Of a stretch of DNA of 64,000 nucleotides, positions 41,119 to 49,602 are shown piece after piece. The notes below the pieces were generated by a model. That model had not been told where the DNA came from. It made no database searches and worked only from the letters and a program-made list of their open reading frames with translations. The position numbers and the translations under genes were made by a program. The stretch's first letter is position 1; each line of letters begins with the position of its first letter. This DNA comes from Streptomyces ruber (GTDB taxonomy: Bacteria > Actinomycetota > Actinomycetes > Streptomycetales > Streptomycetaceae): NCBI RefSeq assembly GCF_014648075.1, contig NZ_BMQK01000002.1:558001-622000 (forward strand), in the 5' to 3' direction.

Positions 41119-42748
41119 TCACGGTGTCGTCGTCCCCGGGCAGTCGGACGGACAGCGCGTGCCGGAAGACGTTGCCCGGGTCCCAGCGCTCCTTGACCCG
41201 CTGGAGCGGCGCGTAGTTGTCCCGGAAGTACAGGCGGTGCCAGGGGACGCCGCTGGTATTGAGCACCGGGTCGGCCAGGTCGGCGTCGGCGTAGTTCACG
41301 AAGGCGCCCCCGTAACCACGGTCCGGGTCGGGCACTCCGCCCGCGTCGCCGAAGACCTCCCCGTAGGACGCCCGCACCCACTCCAGGTGGAGGGCGTCCT
41401 CCCCTTCGTCGAACCAGAACACCGACCAGTACGTCTTGAGTACCGCGTCCCGGTGGGCCGTGGCCGTGTCCGCCGGGCCGGCCCTGTTGACCTCGCCCCC
41501 GTGCGAGAGCAGGTAAACCGTCGCCGCGGGGTTGTGGTACCCGGACACGTCGGTGAGGCGTCTGTGCACCAGCCGGGCCTGCTGTTCGGTCCACCCGGTG
41601 CGCAGAAAGGCCGCTTTGGACTTGAACCGGCCCTTGACCCCCGCGAACTCGTCCGGGACGAGGGTCGCCGTCAGCCAGGGCAGCGTCGTCACCGAGACCA
41701 CCGGGCGCACACCGACGTTCCTCGACACTTCCGCGATGAACCCGTCGGTGAGCTCCTCCGCGTCGGGCCGGGTGGCGTCGACGGCCGTCTCCAGTGTGAG
41801 GGGCCCGCCGCCGGCCCGCGGCAGGGCGAGGCTGTTGTCGAGCCGGGCGCCAGGATCGCCGGGAGCCGCGTGCTGCTCGTGCCACGTGCCGAAGTTCCGC
41901 ACCAGGGCGAGGAACGCGGCTTCGTCGACGTCCTGCCAGTCCCAGCGTGCCGTCTTGCGGAGCACCGCGGCCGGCGGCCTGGGCAGCAGCCGGCCCGGGT
42001 CCGCGGGCCGCGACCGGGAGCCGGTGTCCGTGTCCGGGGAGCGGAACAGATAGCGCGTGACCAGACCGAAGCTGCCCCCGCCCCCGCCGGTGTGCGCCCA
42101 CCAAAGGTCACGGTGGGGGTCGGACGGCTCCCTGGTCGCCCGCACCAGCCGGGCCCGCCCGGTGGAAGCGGGCACCACGACCTCGATCCCGTAGAGGTGG
42201 TCGACCGACAACCCGTACCGGCGCGACAGCGCTCCGCCGCCGCCGCCCGCCACATGGCCGCCGACCCCCACGTCGGGGCAGCGGCCGGCCGGGACGGTCA
42301 CGCCCCACCCGAGGTAGAGGCTTCGGTACATGGTGCCGAGAGTGGCTCCCGAGTCGACGGAGAACGCGTTCAGCTCCTCGTCGTAGGACACCGACCTCAT
42401 CTCGGACACATCGATCACCGTGGCGACGGCGGGGTCGTCCACCAGGGACTCGAAACAGTGGCCCCCGCTGCGAACCGCCAGCCGCCTGCCGTCGCGCACG
42501 CTGTCCTCGACGGCCCGCAAGGCCTGTCCGGCGGAGGCCACCACCTGGATCGTGTCGGGGGCGGGACGGAAACGGGCGTTGATGCCGCGGCCGACCAGGT
42601 CGGCGTAGCGGGGATCGTGCCGCTCGACGACAGCCGGCGGACGAACCGACGGGTGCGGTGCCGGGGAACTCTGCGGATACCGGGTCAAGGGAGACGCCCC
42701 TTCCTGGTGTCGGCGATCTGTCCCCGGGACACTAGGTGTGCCGCTCAC
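41111..42748 (-). CDS. Bicovalent-FAD oxidase, BBE/AknOx family
   Basis: 545 residues from GTG at 42748; a TTG at 42688 with an aagggg site 8 bases ahead is a shorter alternative. The FAD-linked oxidase domain shows RSGGHCFESLV near 95 (His for the 8-alpha-histidyl link) and PAGRCPDVGVGGHVAGGGGG near 155 (Cys for the 6-S-cysteinyl link), so both covalent bonds are predicted. The C-terminal BBE motif is YGGAFVNYADADL near 490. AknOx oxidises the terminal sugar of aclacinomycins; gilvocarcin- and dbv29-type relatives oxidise other alcohols or sugars. No Tat or Sec signal is obvious. It follows drrB by 52 bases, so it is likely cotranscribed with drrAB. Confidence 0.85.
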   Translation of the reverse strand: MSGTPSVPGTDRRHQEGASPLTRYPQSSPAPHPSVRPPAVVERHDPRYADLVGRGINARFRPAPDTIQVVASAGQALRAVEDSVRDGRRLAVRSGGHCFESLVDDPAVATVIDVSEMRSVSYDEELNAFSVDSGATLGTMYRSLYLGWGVTVPAGRCPDVGVGGHVAGGGGGALSRRYGLSVDHLYGIEVVVPASTGRARLVRATREPSDPHRDLWWAHTGGGGGSFGLVTRYLFRSPDTDTGSRSRPADPGRLLPRPPAAVLRKTARWDWQDVDEAAFLALVRNFGTWHEQHAAPGDPGARLDNSLALPRAGGGPLTLETAVDATRPDAEELTDGFIAEVSRNVGVRPVVSVTTLPWLTATLVPDEFAGVKGRFKSKAAFLRTGWTEQQARLVHRRLTDVSGYHNPAATVYLLSHGGEVNRAGPADTATAHRDAVLKTYWSVFWFDEGEDALHLEWVRASYGEVFGDAGGVPDPDRGYGGAFVNYADADLADPVLNTSGVPWHRLYFRDNYAPLQRVKERWDPGNVFRHALSVRLPGDDDTVIS

Positions 42749-42800
42749 ACCCCCTCAACATCGCTCCAGCGCGGTGCGAGCGGCACTCCGGCACGCGGTC

Positions 42801-43649
42801 TCAGCGGGCATTCTTGGTGCGGTACAGACGCATGGTCAGCGGTCCGAAGACGGCCACCAGACCGACGCAGACGCAGAGGACCAGGCCCACGTCCCAGAAG
42901 TCGGCGCTCCCGTGCATGAGTGCGCGGGAGGCCGTCGCGGCGTGGCTCATCGGGTTGGCGTCCACGACGCCCTGCATCCAGCCCGGCATCGTCTCCGGCA
43001 TGACGAAGATGTTGCTCATGAAGAGCAGCGGGTAGAGCACGATCATGCTGGTCCCCGAGACCCGTTCCGGCTCGCTCGCCACCACGCCCAGGGCGGCGAA
43101 GATCCAGCTCACACTGAAGCCGAAGACGATGAGCACCAGCATCGCCAGGACGACGCCGAGAGCGCCGCCGTCCGGACGGAAGCCGAGCAGCAGGCCGAGG
43201 AGCACGGTGGTCGTCAGGGCGACCACGTAACGGAGCACGTCACCGAGGAGGCTGCCGGCCAGCGTTGCGGGCTGCCAGAAGGGCAGCGTCCGGAAACGGT
43301 CGAAGACGCCCTTGTGGATGTCCGTGTTGAGCGAGGTGCCCGTGTAGACGGTCATCATGACGACCGCCTGCACCATCACGCCCGGCAGGTAGAACTGCAG
43401 GTACTCCTCGGTGGAGTCCGCGAACGCCCCTCCGAAGAGGTACGTGAACATCAGCAGGAAGATCAGCGGCATGAGGACGATGTCGATCAGCTGCACCGGG
43501 AAGTGCTTGAACGCCATCATCGCCCGCCACAGATGTGTCAGGGTGGCGGACACCGCCGTCACGCGGGGCGGCCGTTCACCCGCGGACAGTACCGTCCGCA
43601 GCCGGCCGTCCACGGTCGTGGTCCGCGTGGTGTGCTGAGCCGTGGTCAT
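42801..43649 (-). CDS. drrB: ABC-2 type exporter permease (DrrB)
   Basis: 282 residues with six membrane segments, an ABC-2 permease. The conserved EAA-like cytoplasmic loop is [16 protein letters not shown] near 112, and [23 protein letters not shown] near 218 precedes the last helix. It corresponds to DrrB, which with the DrrA ATPase pumps daunorubicin-type drugs out of the cell. ATGA coupling to drrA is kept, as expected for a complex in which the two proteins stabilise each other. Confidence 0.92.
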   Translation of the reverse strand: MTTAQHTTRTTTVDGRLRTVLSAGERPPRVTAVSATLTHLWRAMMAFKHFPVQLIDIVLMPLIFLLMFTYLFGGAFADSTEEYLQFYLPGVMVQAVVMMTVYTGTSLNTDIHKGVFDRFRTLPFWQPATLAGSLLGDVLRYVVALTTTVLLGLLLGFRPDGGALGVVLAMLVLIVFGFSVSWIFAALGVVASEPERVSGTSMIVLYPLLFMSNIFVMPETMPGWMQGVVDANPMSHAATASRALMHGSADFWDVGLVLCVCVGLVAVFGPLTMRLYRTKNAR

Positions 43650-44635
43650 GCGGCCTCCTCCTCCGACGTCTTCCCGGTGTGCTGGTCATCGGCCTTGTGA
43701 CCGGTCAGGGCCAGGAACACCTCGTCGAGGCTGGACTGGCCGAGGGAGAAGTCACGTACCTCCACCGCCGTGCGCGACAGCCCGGCGAGGGCTCGCATGA
43801 CCGCCTGGGTGTCGGTCACCCGGGCGGTCAGCGTCGTCGGGTCGGAGCCGGGGTGAACCGTGACGCCCAGCTCCGCGCTCAGGAAGCGTTCGGCCTCGGG
43901 ACGCCACCGGGCGTCCTGCAGTCGCAGTCGCAGGACGTCGGAGCCCAGCGAGGACTTCAGCTCCCCGGTGGTGCCCTCGGCTATCACGCGGCCCTGGTCG
44001 ATGACCGCGATGCGGTCGGCGAGCTGGTCCGCCTCGTCCAGGTACTGCGTGGTGAGCAGCACCGTCGTGCCCGCCTCGACCAGTGCCCGGACGATGTCCC
44101 AGACCTGGGTGCGGCTGCGCGGGTCGAGGCCGGTGGTCGGTTCGTCCAGGAAGAGGAGATCGGGGGTGACGACGATGCTCGCGGCGATGTCGAGCCTGCG
44201 CCGCATACCGCCGGAATAGGTCCGAAGGAGCCGGTCGCGGGCGTCGCCGAGCCCGAAGCCGTCGATCAGCTCGGTGGCGCGTGCCCTGGCCCGGGCCCAG
44301 GAGTAGCCCTGGAGCCGGCCCATGAGGACGAGGTTCTCCAGGCCGGTCAGTCCTTCGTCGACGGAGGCGTACTGGCCGGTGACGCTGATCCTGCGACGCA
44401 CCGAGTCGGGTTCGCCCAGCACGTCGTGACCGAAGATCCGGGCCGTGCCGCCGTCCGGTCGCAGCAGTGTCGCCAGCATGCGGATGGTGGTGGACTTGCC
44501 GGCGCCGTTCGGTCCCAGGATTCCGTAGACGAGCCCGGCCGGGACCTTCAGATCGAGGCCGTCCACCGCCCTCGTTCTGCCGTAGACCTTGACGAGGCCG
44601 GACGTCTCGATGGCCCATGTCGGCTGCGTACTCAC
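43646..44635 (-). CDS. drrA: ABC exporter ATPase (DrrA)
   Basis: 329 residues from GTG at 44635 ([20 protein letters not shown]); the longer upstream frame reads into the promoter. Walker [11 protein letters not shown] near 44, signature [15 protein letters not shown] near 143, Walker [17 protein letters not shown] near 163 and switch His region [14 protein letters not shown], here with Gln in place of the usual switch His. The C-terminal extension beyond 220 ends with [16 protein letters not shown]. It energises DrrB-mediated export. It shares a divergent control region with dnrF. Confidence 0.93.
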   Translation of the reverse strand: MSTQPTWAIETSGLVKVYGRTRAVDGLDLKVPAGLVYGILGPNGAGKSTTIRMLATLLRPDGGTARIFGHDVLGEPDSVRRRISVTGQYASVDEGLTGLENLVLMGRLQGYSWARARARATELIDGFGLGDARDRLLRTYSGGMRRRLDIAASIVVTPDLLFLDEPTTGLDPRSRTQVWDIVRALVEAGTTVLLTTQYLDEADQLADRIAVIDQGRVIAEGTTGELKSSLGSDVLRLRLQDARWRPEAERFLSAELGVTVHPGSDPTTLTARVTDTQAVMRALAGLSRTAVEVRDFSLGQSSLDEVFLALTGHKADDQHTGKTSEEEAA

Positions 44636-44781
44636 AGAACGCCCCCAGTGGTCACGTGGAGCGGACATAACGTGCACTGTGCTTCTTTTCGGTCACTCGT
44701 CTTCACGTTGAGTACCGTAGCCCCCATTGAGGACACTTCATGGCCGCGATTGTCCCGCCCGCCGGACCAATCTCCACGGCA

Positions 44782-44813
44782 CGTTCCACCGGGCCTCGTG
44801 ACCGCCTCGAGTG
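44782..44813. promoter_or_regulatory. Candidate DnrI boxes between drrA and dnrF
   Basis: Minus strand, towards drrAB: TCGAGGC (44804-44810), ACGAGGC (44793-44799) and TGGAACG (44782-44788), 11 bp apart. Plus strand, towards dnrF: TCCACCG (44785), TCGTGAC (44796) and TCGAGTG (44807), with the same phasing. Both readings occupy the same 32 bases, so one bound array could serve both directions. Confidence 0.55.
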
Positions 44814-44869
44814 GCGCCCCCGACCCTTGCGCATACGGCCGGCGCGGCCGCGAACCCGGGAGGTATGAG

Positions 44870-46483
44870 GTGGTCCTGACGAAAACGGAAGTCGACGTAC
44901 TTGTGGTGGGCGGCTCTCTCGGAGGGCTGTCCACCGCCCTGTTCCTCGCTCGTCGGGGTGTACGCGTCCTGCTGGTGGAGCGGCACGCCACCACCTCGCT
45001 GCTGCCCAAGGCGGCCGGCCAGAACCCGCGCACCATGGAACTGTTCCGCTACGGCGGCGTGGCCGACGACATCCTGGCCGCTGACGACATCCGCGGCGCG
45101 CAGGGCGACTTCACCGTCAAGGTCGTGGAGCGGGTGGGCGGGCGCGTGCTGCACAGCTTCGCGGAGAGCTTCGAGGAACTCGTGGGTGCCACGGAGCAGT
45201 GCACACCCATGCCCTGGGCGCTCGCCCCCCAGGACCGCGTGGAGCCCGTCCTGCTGACCCACGCGGTCAAGCTGGGCGCGGACGTCCGGTTCTCCACCGA
45301 ACTGACGTCGTTCCGCCGGGACGGCGACGCGGTCACCGCCCGTCTGCGGGATCTCGGCACGGGCGCGGAGAGCGTCGTGGAAGCCCGGTACATGGTCGCC
45401 GCCGACGGGCCCCGAAGTCCGGTCCGTGAAAGCCTCGGCATCACCAGGCGGGGTCACGGGACACTCGCCCACTTCATGGGCGTCATCTTCGAGGCCGACC
45501 TCACGGCCGTCGTACCGCCCGGCTCCACCGGCTGGTACTACCTGCAGCATCCGCGCTTCACCGGCACGTTCGGCCCCACCGACCGGCCGAACCGGCACAC
45601 CTTTTACGTCCGTTACGACCCCGGACGCGGCGAGAGCGCGCAGGACTACACACCGCAGCGCTGCACCGAGCTGATCCGGCTGGCCGTCGACGCGCCCGAC
45701 CTCGTGCCGGACATCCTCGACGTCCAGGCGTGGGAGATGGCGGCGTACATCGCCGACCGGTGGCGTGACGGCCCGGTGCTGCTGGCCGGCGACGCAGCCA
45801 AGGTCACCCCGCCCACGGGTGGTATGGGCGGCAACACCGCCATCGGCGACGGGTTCGACGTGGCCTGGAAGCTGGCCGCCGTGCTGCGGGGTGAGGCGGG
45901 CGAGGAACTCCTCGACAGCTACGGGGCGGAGCGGTCGCAGGTGGCCCGCCTCGTGGTCGACGAGTCGCTCGCGATCTACGCCCAGCGCATGGCCCCCCAC
46001 CTGCTCGGCAGTGTTCCCGAGGAACGCGGCACGGCGGAGGTCGTGCTGGGTTTCCGTTACCGCTCCGGTGCGGTCGCCGTCGAGGACGACGGCGACGTCG
46101 CACTCTGCGAGGACCCGCGGCGTCCGTCCGGCCGCCCCGGCTTCCGCGCACCCCATGTCTGGATCGAGCGGGGCGGGAGGCGGCGGTCCACCCACGACCT
46201 CTTCGGCGACCGCTGGGTGCTGCTGGCGGCTCCGCGCGGCGGGGCCTGGGTGCAAGCCGCCGTCCGGGCCGCGGAGGACCTCGGTGTCCGCCTCGACGCC
46301 CATCTCGCCGGCCGTGACGTCGGCGACGGCCCGGGTGCCCTGGCGCCGGCGTACGGAATCGGTCGGGCAGGCGCCAGCCTGGTGCGTCCGGACGGCGTGG
46401 TCGCCTGGCGCACGGCGGCGGCGCCCGGCCCGGACGCCCAGGACCGGCTGGACGAGGTTCTCACCCGCCTGCTGGCCCGCTGA
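44870..46483 (+). CDS. dnrF: Aklavinone 11-hydroxylase, FAD monooxygenase (DnrF)
   Basis: 537 residues from GTG at 44870 with gggagg 6 bases upstream. The dinucleotide motif is VVGGSLGGLSTALFLARRG near 10, where Ser replaces the middle Gly of GxGxxG. The DG motif is AADGPRSPVRESLG near 170, the GD motif VLLAGDAAKVTPPTGGMGGN near 305, and a thioredoxin-like C-terminal domain starts near 400. It matches the FAD_binding_3 aromatic hydroxylases DnrF and RdmE that convert aklavinone to epsilon-rhodomycinone with NADPH and O2. Its 3' end overlaps the convergent dnrO by 23 bases. Confidence 0.92.
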   Translation: MVLTKTEVDVLVVGGSLGGLSTALFLARRGVRVLLVERHATTSLLPKAAGQNPRTMELFRYGGVADDILAADDIRGAQGDFTVKVVERVGGRVLHSFAESFEELVGATEQCTPMPWALAPQDRVEPVLLTHAVKLGADVRFSTELTSFRRDGDAVTARLRDLGTGAESVVEARYMVAADGPRSPVRESLGITRRGHGTLAHFMGVIFEADLTAVVPPGSTGWYYLQHPRFTGTFGPTDRPNRHTFYVRYDPGRGESAQDYTPQRCTELIRLAVDAPDLVPDILDVQAWEMAAYIADRWRDGPVLLAGDAAKVTPPTGGMGGNTAIGDGFDVAWKLAAVLRGEAGEELLDSYGAERSQVARLVVDESLAIYAQRMAPHLLGSVPEERGTAEVVLGFRYRSGAVAVEDDGDVALCEDPRRPSGRPGFRAPHVWIERGGRRRSTHDLFGDRWVLLAAPRGGAWVQAAVRAAEDLGVRLDAHLAGRDVGDGPGALAPAYGIGRAGASLVRPDGVVAWRTAAAPGPDAQDRLDEVLTRLLAR

Positions 46484-47486
46484 CGGAGGTGTCACGCGCG
46501 GCCTGCCCGGCCTCGGCGGGGCCGGGCTCCCGCGGTGTCACGGCCCGCTTGAGCCGGTTCGACAACTCCGCTATGTAGTCGATCAGTTCCGGGGGCTCGT
46601 GCACCTCGAACTCGATGCCGAACATACCGATGGTGAGCGCGAGCCACTCCAGCGAGTCGGCGGCCGAACGCAGCCGGCACGTCCGGTCGTCCACCGCCGT
46701 GAGAATGCCGTCGCGCGGGCGGACGCGCTCCGCCACGACCTCGACGGGTGCGTGGAAGGTGACGAGCGCCCGGTAGTTGGCGAGGGAGGAGGTGATGGAC
46801 TGCGCCACGTAGGCCGCCGCATCCTCGGCCGGCAACTCGCGCTGCCGGAAGCACACGCCCGTCAGCGACGGCTCCTCCATGCGGTCCACGCGGAAGGTGC
46901 GCCAGTCCTGCCGCCCCATGTCCCACGACAGCACGTACCACTTGCGATTCACATGGACCAGACGGTACGGCTCCACCAGGCGGCTGCTCGTCTCCCCGTC
47001 GCGCTTGCGGTAGCCGAACCTGAGCCGTTGCTGGTCGCGGCAGGCCTGGGCGACCGCGGCGAGATATCCGGGGTTGACGGTGGGGCCCGCTCCGAACATG
47101 GGCACCGTGTACATCTGCAGGGCGTTGACCCGGCTGCGCAGCCGCTTGGGGAGCACCTGCTCCAGCTTGGCCAGTGCGCGGATCGACGTGTCCTCGATGT
47201 CCGTCACGCTTCCGCCCGCAGCCGTTCGCAGCCCCACCGCGATGGCGACCGCCTCGTCGTCGTCGAGCAGCAAGGGGGGCAAGTGGGCACCCGCTTCCAG
47301 CCGGTAGCCTCCCCCCACGCCCGGAATGGCCCGAACCGGATACCCGAGGTCCCGTAACCGCTCGACGTCCCTGCGCAGGGTACGGGGGCTGACACCGAGC
47401 CGTTCCGCCAGTGTGCGCCCCGGCCAGTCGCGGCTGTTCTGCAGGAGGGACAGCAGACGGAGCATGCGGGACGGCGTCTCGGTCAT
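46461..47486 (-). CDS. dnrO: WYL-domain/winged-helix regulator, DnrO position
   Basis: 341 residues. An HTH_11 (BirA/DeoR-like) winged helix covers 1-60 (MLRLLSLLQNSRDWPGRTLAERLGVSPRTLRRDVERL with the wing GGGYRL). A WYL domain covers about 140-220 (LVEPYRLVHVNRKWYVLSWDMGRQDWRTFRVDRM), and a WCX-type C-terminus follows. Size, BirA-like HTH and divergence from dnrN match DnrO, which represses its own gene and dnrN and is released by daunorubicin-like intermediates. The WYL domain is a plausible ligand sensor. Convergent overlap with dnrF. Confidence 0.78.
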   Translation of the reverse strand: MTETPSRMLRLLSLLQNSRDWPGRTLAERLGVSPRTLRRDVERLRDLGYPVRAIPGVGGGYRLEAGAHLPPLLLDDDEAVAIAVGLRTAAGGSVTDIEDTSIRALAKLEQVLPKRLRSRVNALQMYTVPMFGAGPTVNPGYLAAVAQACRDQQRLRFGYRKRDGETSSRLVEPYRLVHVNRKWYVLSWDMGRQDWRTFRVDRMEEPSLTGVCFRQRELPAEDAAAYVAQSITSSLANYRALVTFHAPVEVVAERVRPRDGILTAVDDRTCRLRSAADSLEWLALTIGMFGIEFEVHEPPELIDYIAELSNRLKRAVTPREPGPAEAGQAARDTSVSGPAGG

Positions 47487-47997
47487 GCCCTCAGAGTGGC
47501 ACGAATCGCGGTCACTCCGCGGCCGCGATGCCGTCCTCCTGCGTTTCCAGTGACCCAGGTACTCCCATAGCCACTACCGGAATCGCCTCTTATAGTTGCA
47601 TGCAGACGCTCGGCGGGCGGAGACCACGCCAGTTCATGCCGAGAGCAGACGGGGGAGTCGATGAGCAGCAATCAGCCGCAGGTCCGACGGCGGCTCATAC
47701 CAGCCGGTTCGTTCCCGGACATGTCCACCCTGGCATCAGCGGCAACTCCCCGCTGCGAGAAGCCGCGACCTAGCGTGTGAGCCGGCCCGGCCAGGTCGCA
47801 TCCGTTCCACCGCAGGCCGAGTCGGAGCCGTTCCACCGCAGTCCGTGTCGGAGCCGGCCCACCGAGGGCTGAGCGCTGCGTCAGCGCGACTCCGACCGCT
47901 GCCCGGAATTCGGCCGCCCAGGACGGTAGGACCACGCCGGCCGGTATCGCGTCGCGATCTGGTGGAGTCCCATCGACAACCATGCTTGGGGGAGTGC
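47487..47997. promoter_or_regulatory. dnrO-dnrN divergent control region
   Basis: 511 bases without a supported gene. A TATAG-like -10 element (tcttatagttg) lies at about 47589-47599. A 26-bp imperfect tandem repeat begins at 47804, 47830 and 47856 (GTTCCACCGCAG, GTTCCACCGCAG, then GGCCCACCGAGG at the unit starts). The dnrN ribosome site is gggggag just before 47998. In the known cluster this gap carries the DnrO-binding sites and several promoters; I cannot point to the exact operator. Confidence 0.6.
47804..47881. repeat. Three-unit 26-bp imperfect tandem repeat
   Basis: Units start at 47804, 47830 and 47856. The first two agree except for a few bases (CAGGCCGAGTCGG against CAGTCCGTGTCGG), and the third is more diverged. 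It lies in the dnrO-dnrN control region, about 120-190 bases before dnrN. A role in DNA bending or repeated protein binding is possible but unproven. Confidence 0.6.
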
Positions 47998-48612
47998 ATG
48001 ACGATTCGAGTCATGATTGCTGACGGACTGGAGCTGGTCCGCGCCGGACTCGTTCTCCTGATGGAACGCGAACCGGACATCAAAGTCGTCGCCTCCACCG
48101 GTGTCGGTGCCGGCAGCGAGTTGATCCGAACGGTGCTGGAGTACAGTCCCGACGTTGCGGTCATCGACGTCGACATGCACGAGCGGGAGAGTCTCCTCGC
48201 CGCCACGACGATCCAGGAGCACCTACCGGAGTGCCGCACGTTGCTCACCGCGCGTTTCGCCCGGCTGGCCACCGTGCGCCAGTCGCTCGCATCCGGTCTG
48301 GGCGGCCTGGTGCTGAAGAACTCCCACCCGACCCAGCTGGGCAACGCCATAAGAAGCGTCCACGAGGGCCGTCGCGTGTTCGACACCGAACTGACGCTCG
48401 CCGCGTGGGGCAACACCGGCTGCCCGCTCACGGAGCGGGAGATGGAGATACTCCAGCTCGCCGCCGCGGGCGACGACGTCAAGGAGATCGCCGTCAAGCT
48501 GTCGCTCTCGCCCGGAACGGTCCGCAATTACCTGGCGACGACCGTCGGGAAGATGAATGCGCGCAATCGGCTCGACGCGGTGCGGATCGCCAGCTCGTCG
48601 GGCTGGATCTGA
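47998..48612 (+). CDS. dnrN: NarL/LuxR-type response regulator (DnrN)
   Basis: 204 residues. The receiver domain covers 1-120 with the phospho-acceptor Asp-57 in VAVIDVDMHE and Lys in LVLKNS. Only one acidic residue (Asp-9) remains where two are usual. A LuxR/NarL helix-turn-helix covers 140-200 (LTEREMEILQLAAAGDDVKEIAVKLSLSPGTVRNYL). DnrN activates dnrI and is sensitive to intercalating drug; phosphorylation appears not to be essential in S. peucetius. No intact histidine kinase is adjacent. ATG at 47998 follows gggggag. It is convergent with dnmM, 15 bases apart. Confidence 0.9.
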   Translation: MTIRVMIADGLELVRAGLVLLMEREPDIKVVASTGVGAGSELIRTVLEYSPDVAVIDVDMHERESLLAATTIQEHLPECRTLLTARFARLATVRQSLASGLGGLVLKNSHPTQLGNAIRSVHEGRRVFDTELTLAAWGNTGCPLTEREMEILQLAAAGDDVKEIAVKLSLSPGTVRNYLATTVGKMNARNRLDAVRIASSSGWI

Positions 48613-48627
48613 CCCCCGCTGCTCGGC

Positions 48628-49602
48628 TCAGGCGGCGGTCAGAGGCTCCCACCAGGTGCGGTTGTCGCGGTACCAGGCGACGGTCTCGGCGAGCGAGCTC
48701 CGGAAGTCCCGACGGGGCCGGTAGCCGAGCAGTCGGGAGATCTTCCCGTGGTCGACGGCGTACCGCCGGTCGTGCCCCTTGCGGTCGGCGACGAAGTCCA
48801 CGGAGTCCCAGTCCGCGCCCACCGCGTCGAGCAGCAGGGAGGTCAGCTCCTTGTTGGACAGCTCCGTGCCGCCGCCTATGTTGTAGATCTCCCCCGGTGA
48901 GCCCTCCGTCCTGACGAGTTCCACGGCATCGCAGTGGTCGTCGACGTGCAGCCAGTTCCGCAGGTTGCCACCGTCGCCGTAGAGCGGCACCCGGCCGCCG
49001 CGCAGCAGAGTCGTCACAAAACGTGGAATGACCTTCTCCGGGTGCTGGTGTGTGCCGTAGTTGTTCGAGCAACGGGTGATCCGGACGTCCAGTCCGTGCG
49101 TGTGGTGGTACGACAGCGCCAGCACGTCGCTCGACGCCTTGGTGGCCGCGTACGGGGAGCTGGGGCGCAGTGGATCGGTCTCGGTGCTGGTGCCGACGTC
49201 GACGGAGCCGTACACCTCGTCCGTCGAGATGTGCACGAAGGTGCCCAGGCTGTGACGCAGAGCCGCCTCCAGCAGGATCTGTGTACCCAACACGTTCGTG
49301 CGTACGAACGCCCTCGCTCCCAGCACCGAACGGTCGACGTGCGACTCGGCAGCGAAGTGGACGATCTGGTCGTGGGCGGCGACCAGCCGATCGACGAGCG
49401 GGGCGTCGCAGATGTCGCCGTGGACGAAGGCGAACCGGGCGTCCCCGCGCACGGACTCCAGATTGGCCTCGTTCCCCGCATAAGTGAGCTTGTCCAGCAC
49501 CGTGATCCGGACCGGGCTGCCGTCGTGGGACCCGAGGACGTTGCGGACGTAGTGCGAGCCGATGAAACCGGCACCGCCGGTCACCAGGATTCTCGTGGTC
49601 AT
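48628..49602 (-). CDS. dnmM: TDP-glucose 4,6-dehydratase (DnmM), intact
   Basis: 324 residues, extended SDR. NAD motif VTGGAGFIGSHYVRN near 8, HFAAESHVDRS near 84, catalytic STDEVYGS near 124 (Thr, Asp, Glu) and Y-x-x-x-K in SPYAATKASSD near 148. A full RmlB-type enzyme is encoded with no frame break. It makes TDP-4-keto-6-deoxyglucose, the root of all deoxysugars of the cluster. Its ATG overlaps the dnmL stop. I recall the S. peucetius dnmM as frame-shifted, so the intact copy here is notable. Confidence 0.92.
   Translation of the reverse strand: MTTRILVTGGAGFIGSHYVRNVLGSHDGSPVRITVLDKLTYAGNEANLESVRGDARFAFVHGDICDAPLVDRLVAAHDQIVHFAAESHVDRSVLGARAFVRTNVLGTQILLEAALRHSLGTFVHISTDEVYGSVDVGTSTETDPLRPSSPYAATKASSDVLALSYHHTHGLDVRITRCSNNYGTHQHPEKVIPRFVTTLLRGGRVPLYGDGGNLRNWLHVDDHCDAVELVRTEGSPGEIYNIGGGTELSNKELTSLLLDAVGADWDSVDFVADRKGHDRRYAVDHGKISRLLGYRPRRDFRSSLAETVAWYRDNRTWWEPLTAA

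Noticed and set aside
46461..47486. A foreign WYL regulator replacing dnrO
   Set aside because: Length (341), BirA-like HTH, position and divergence from dnrN all fit DnrO itself, so it is better called dnrO than a replacement.
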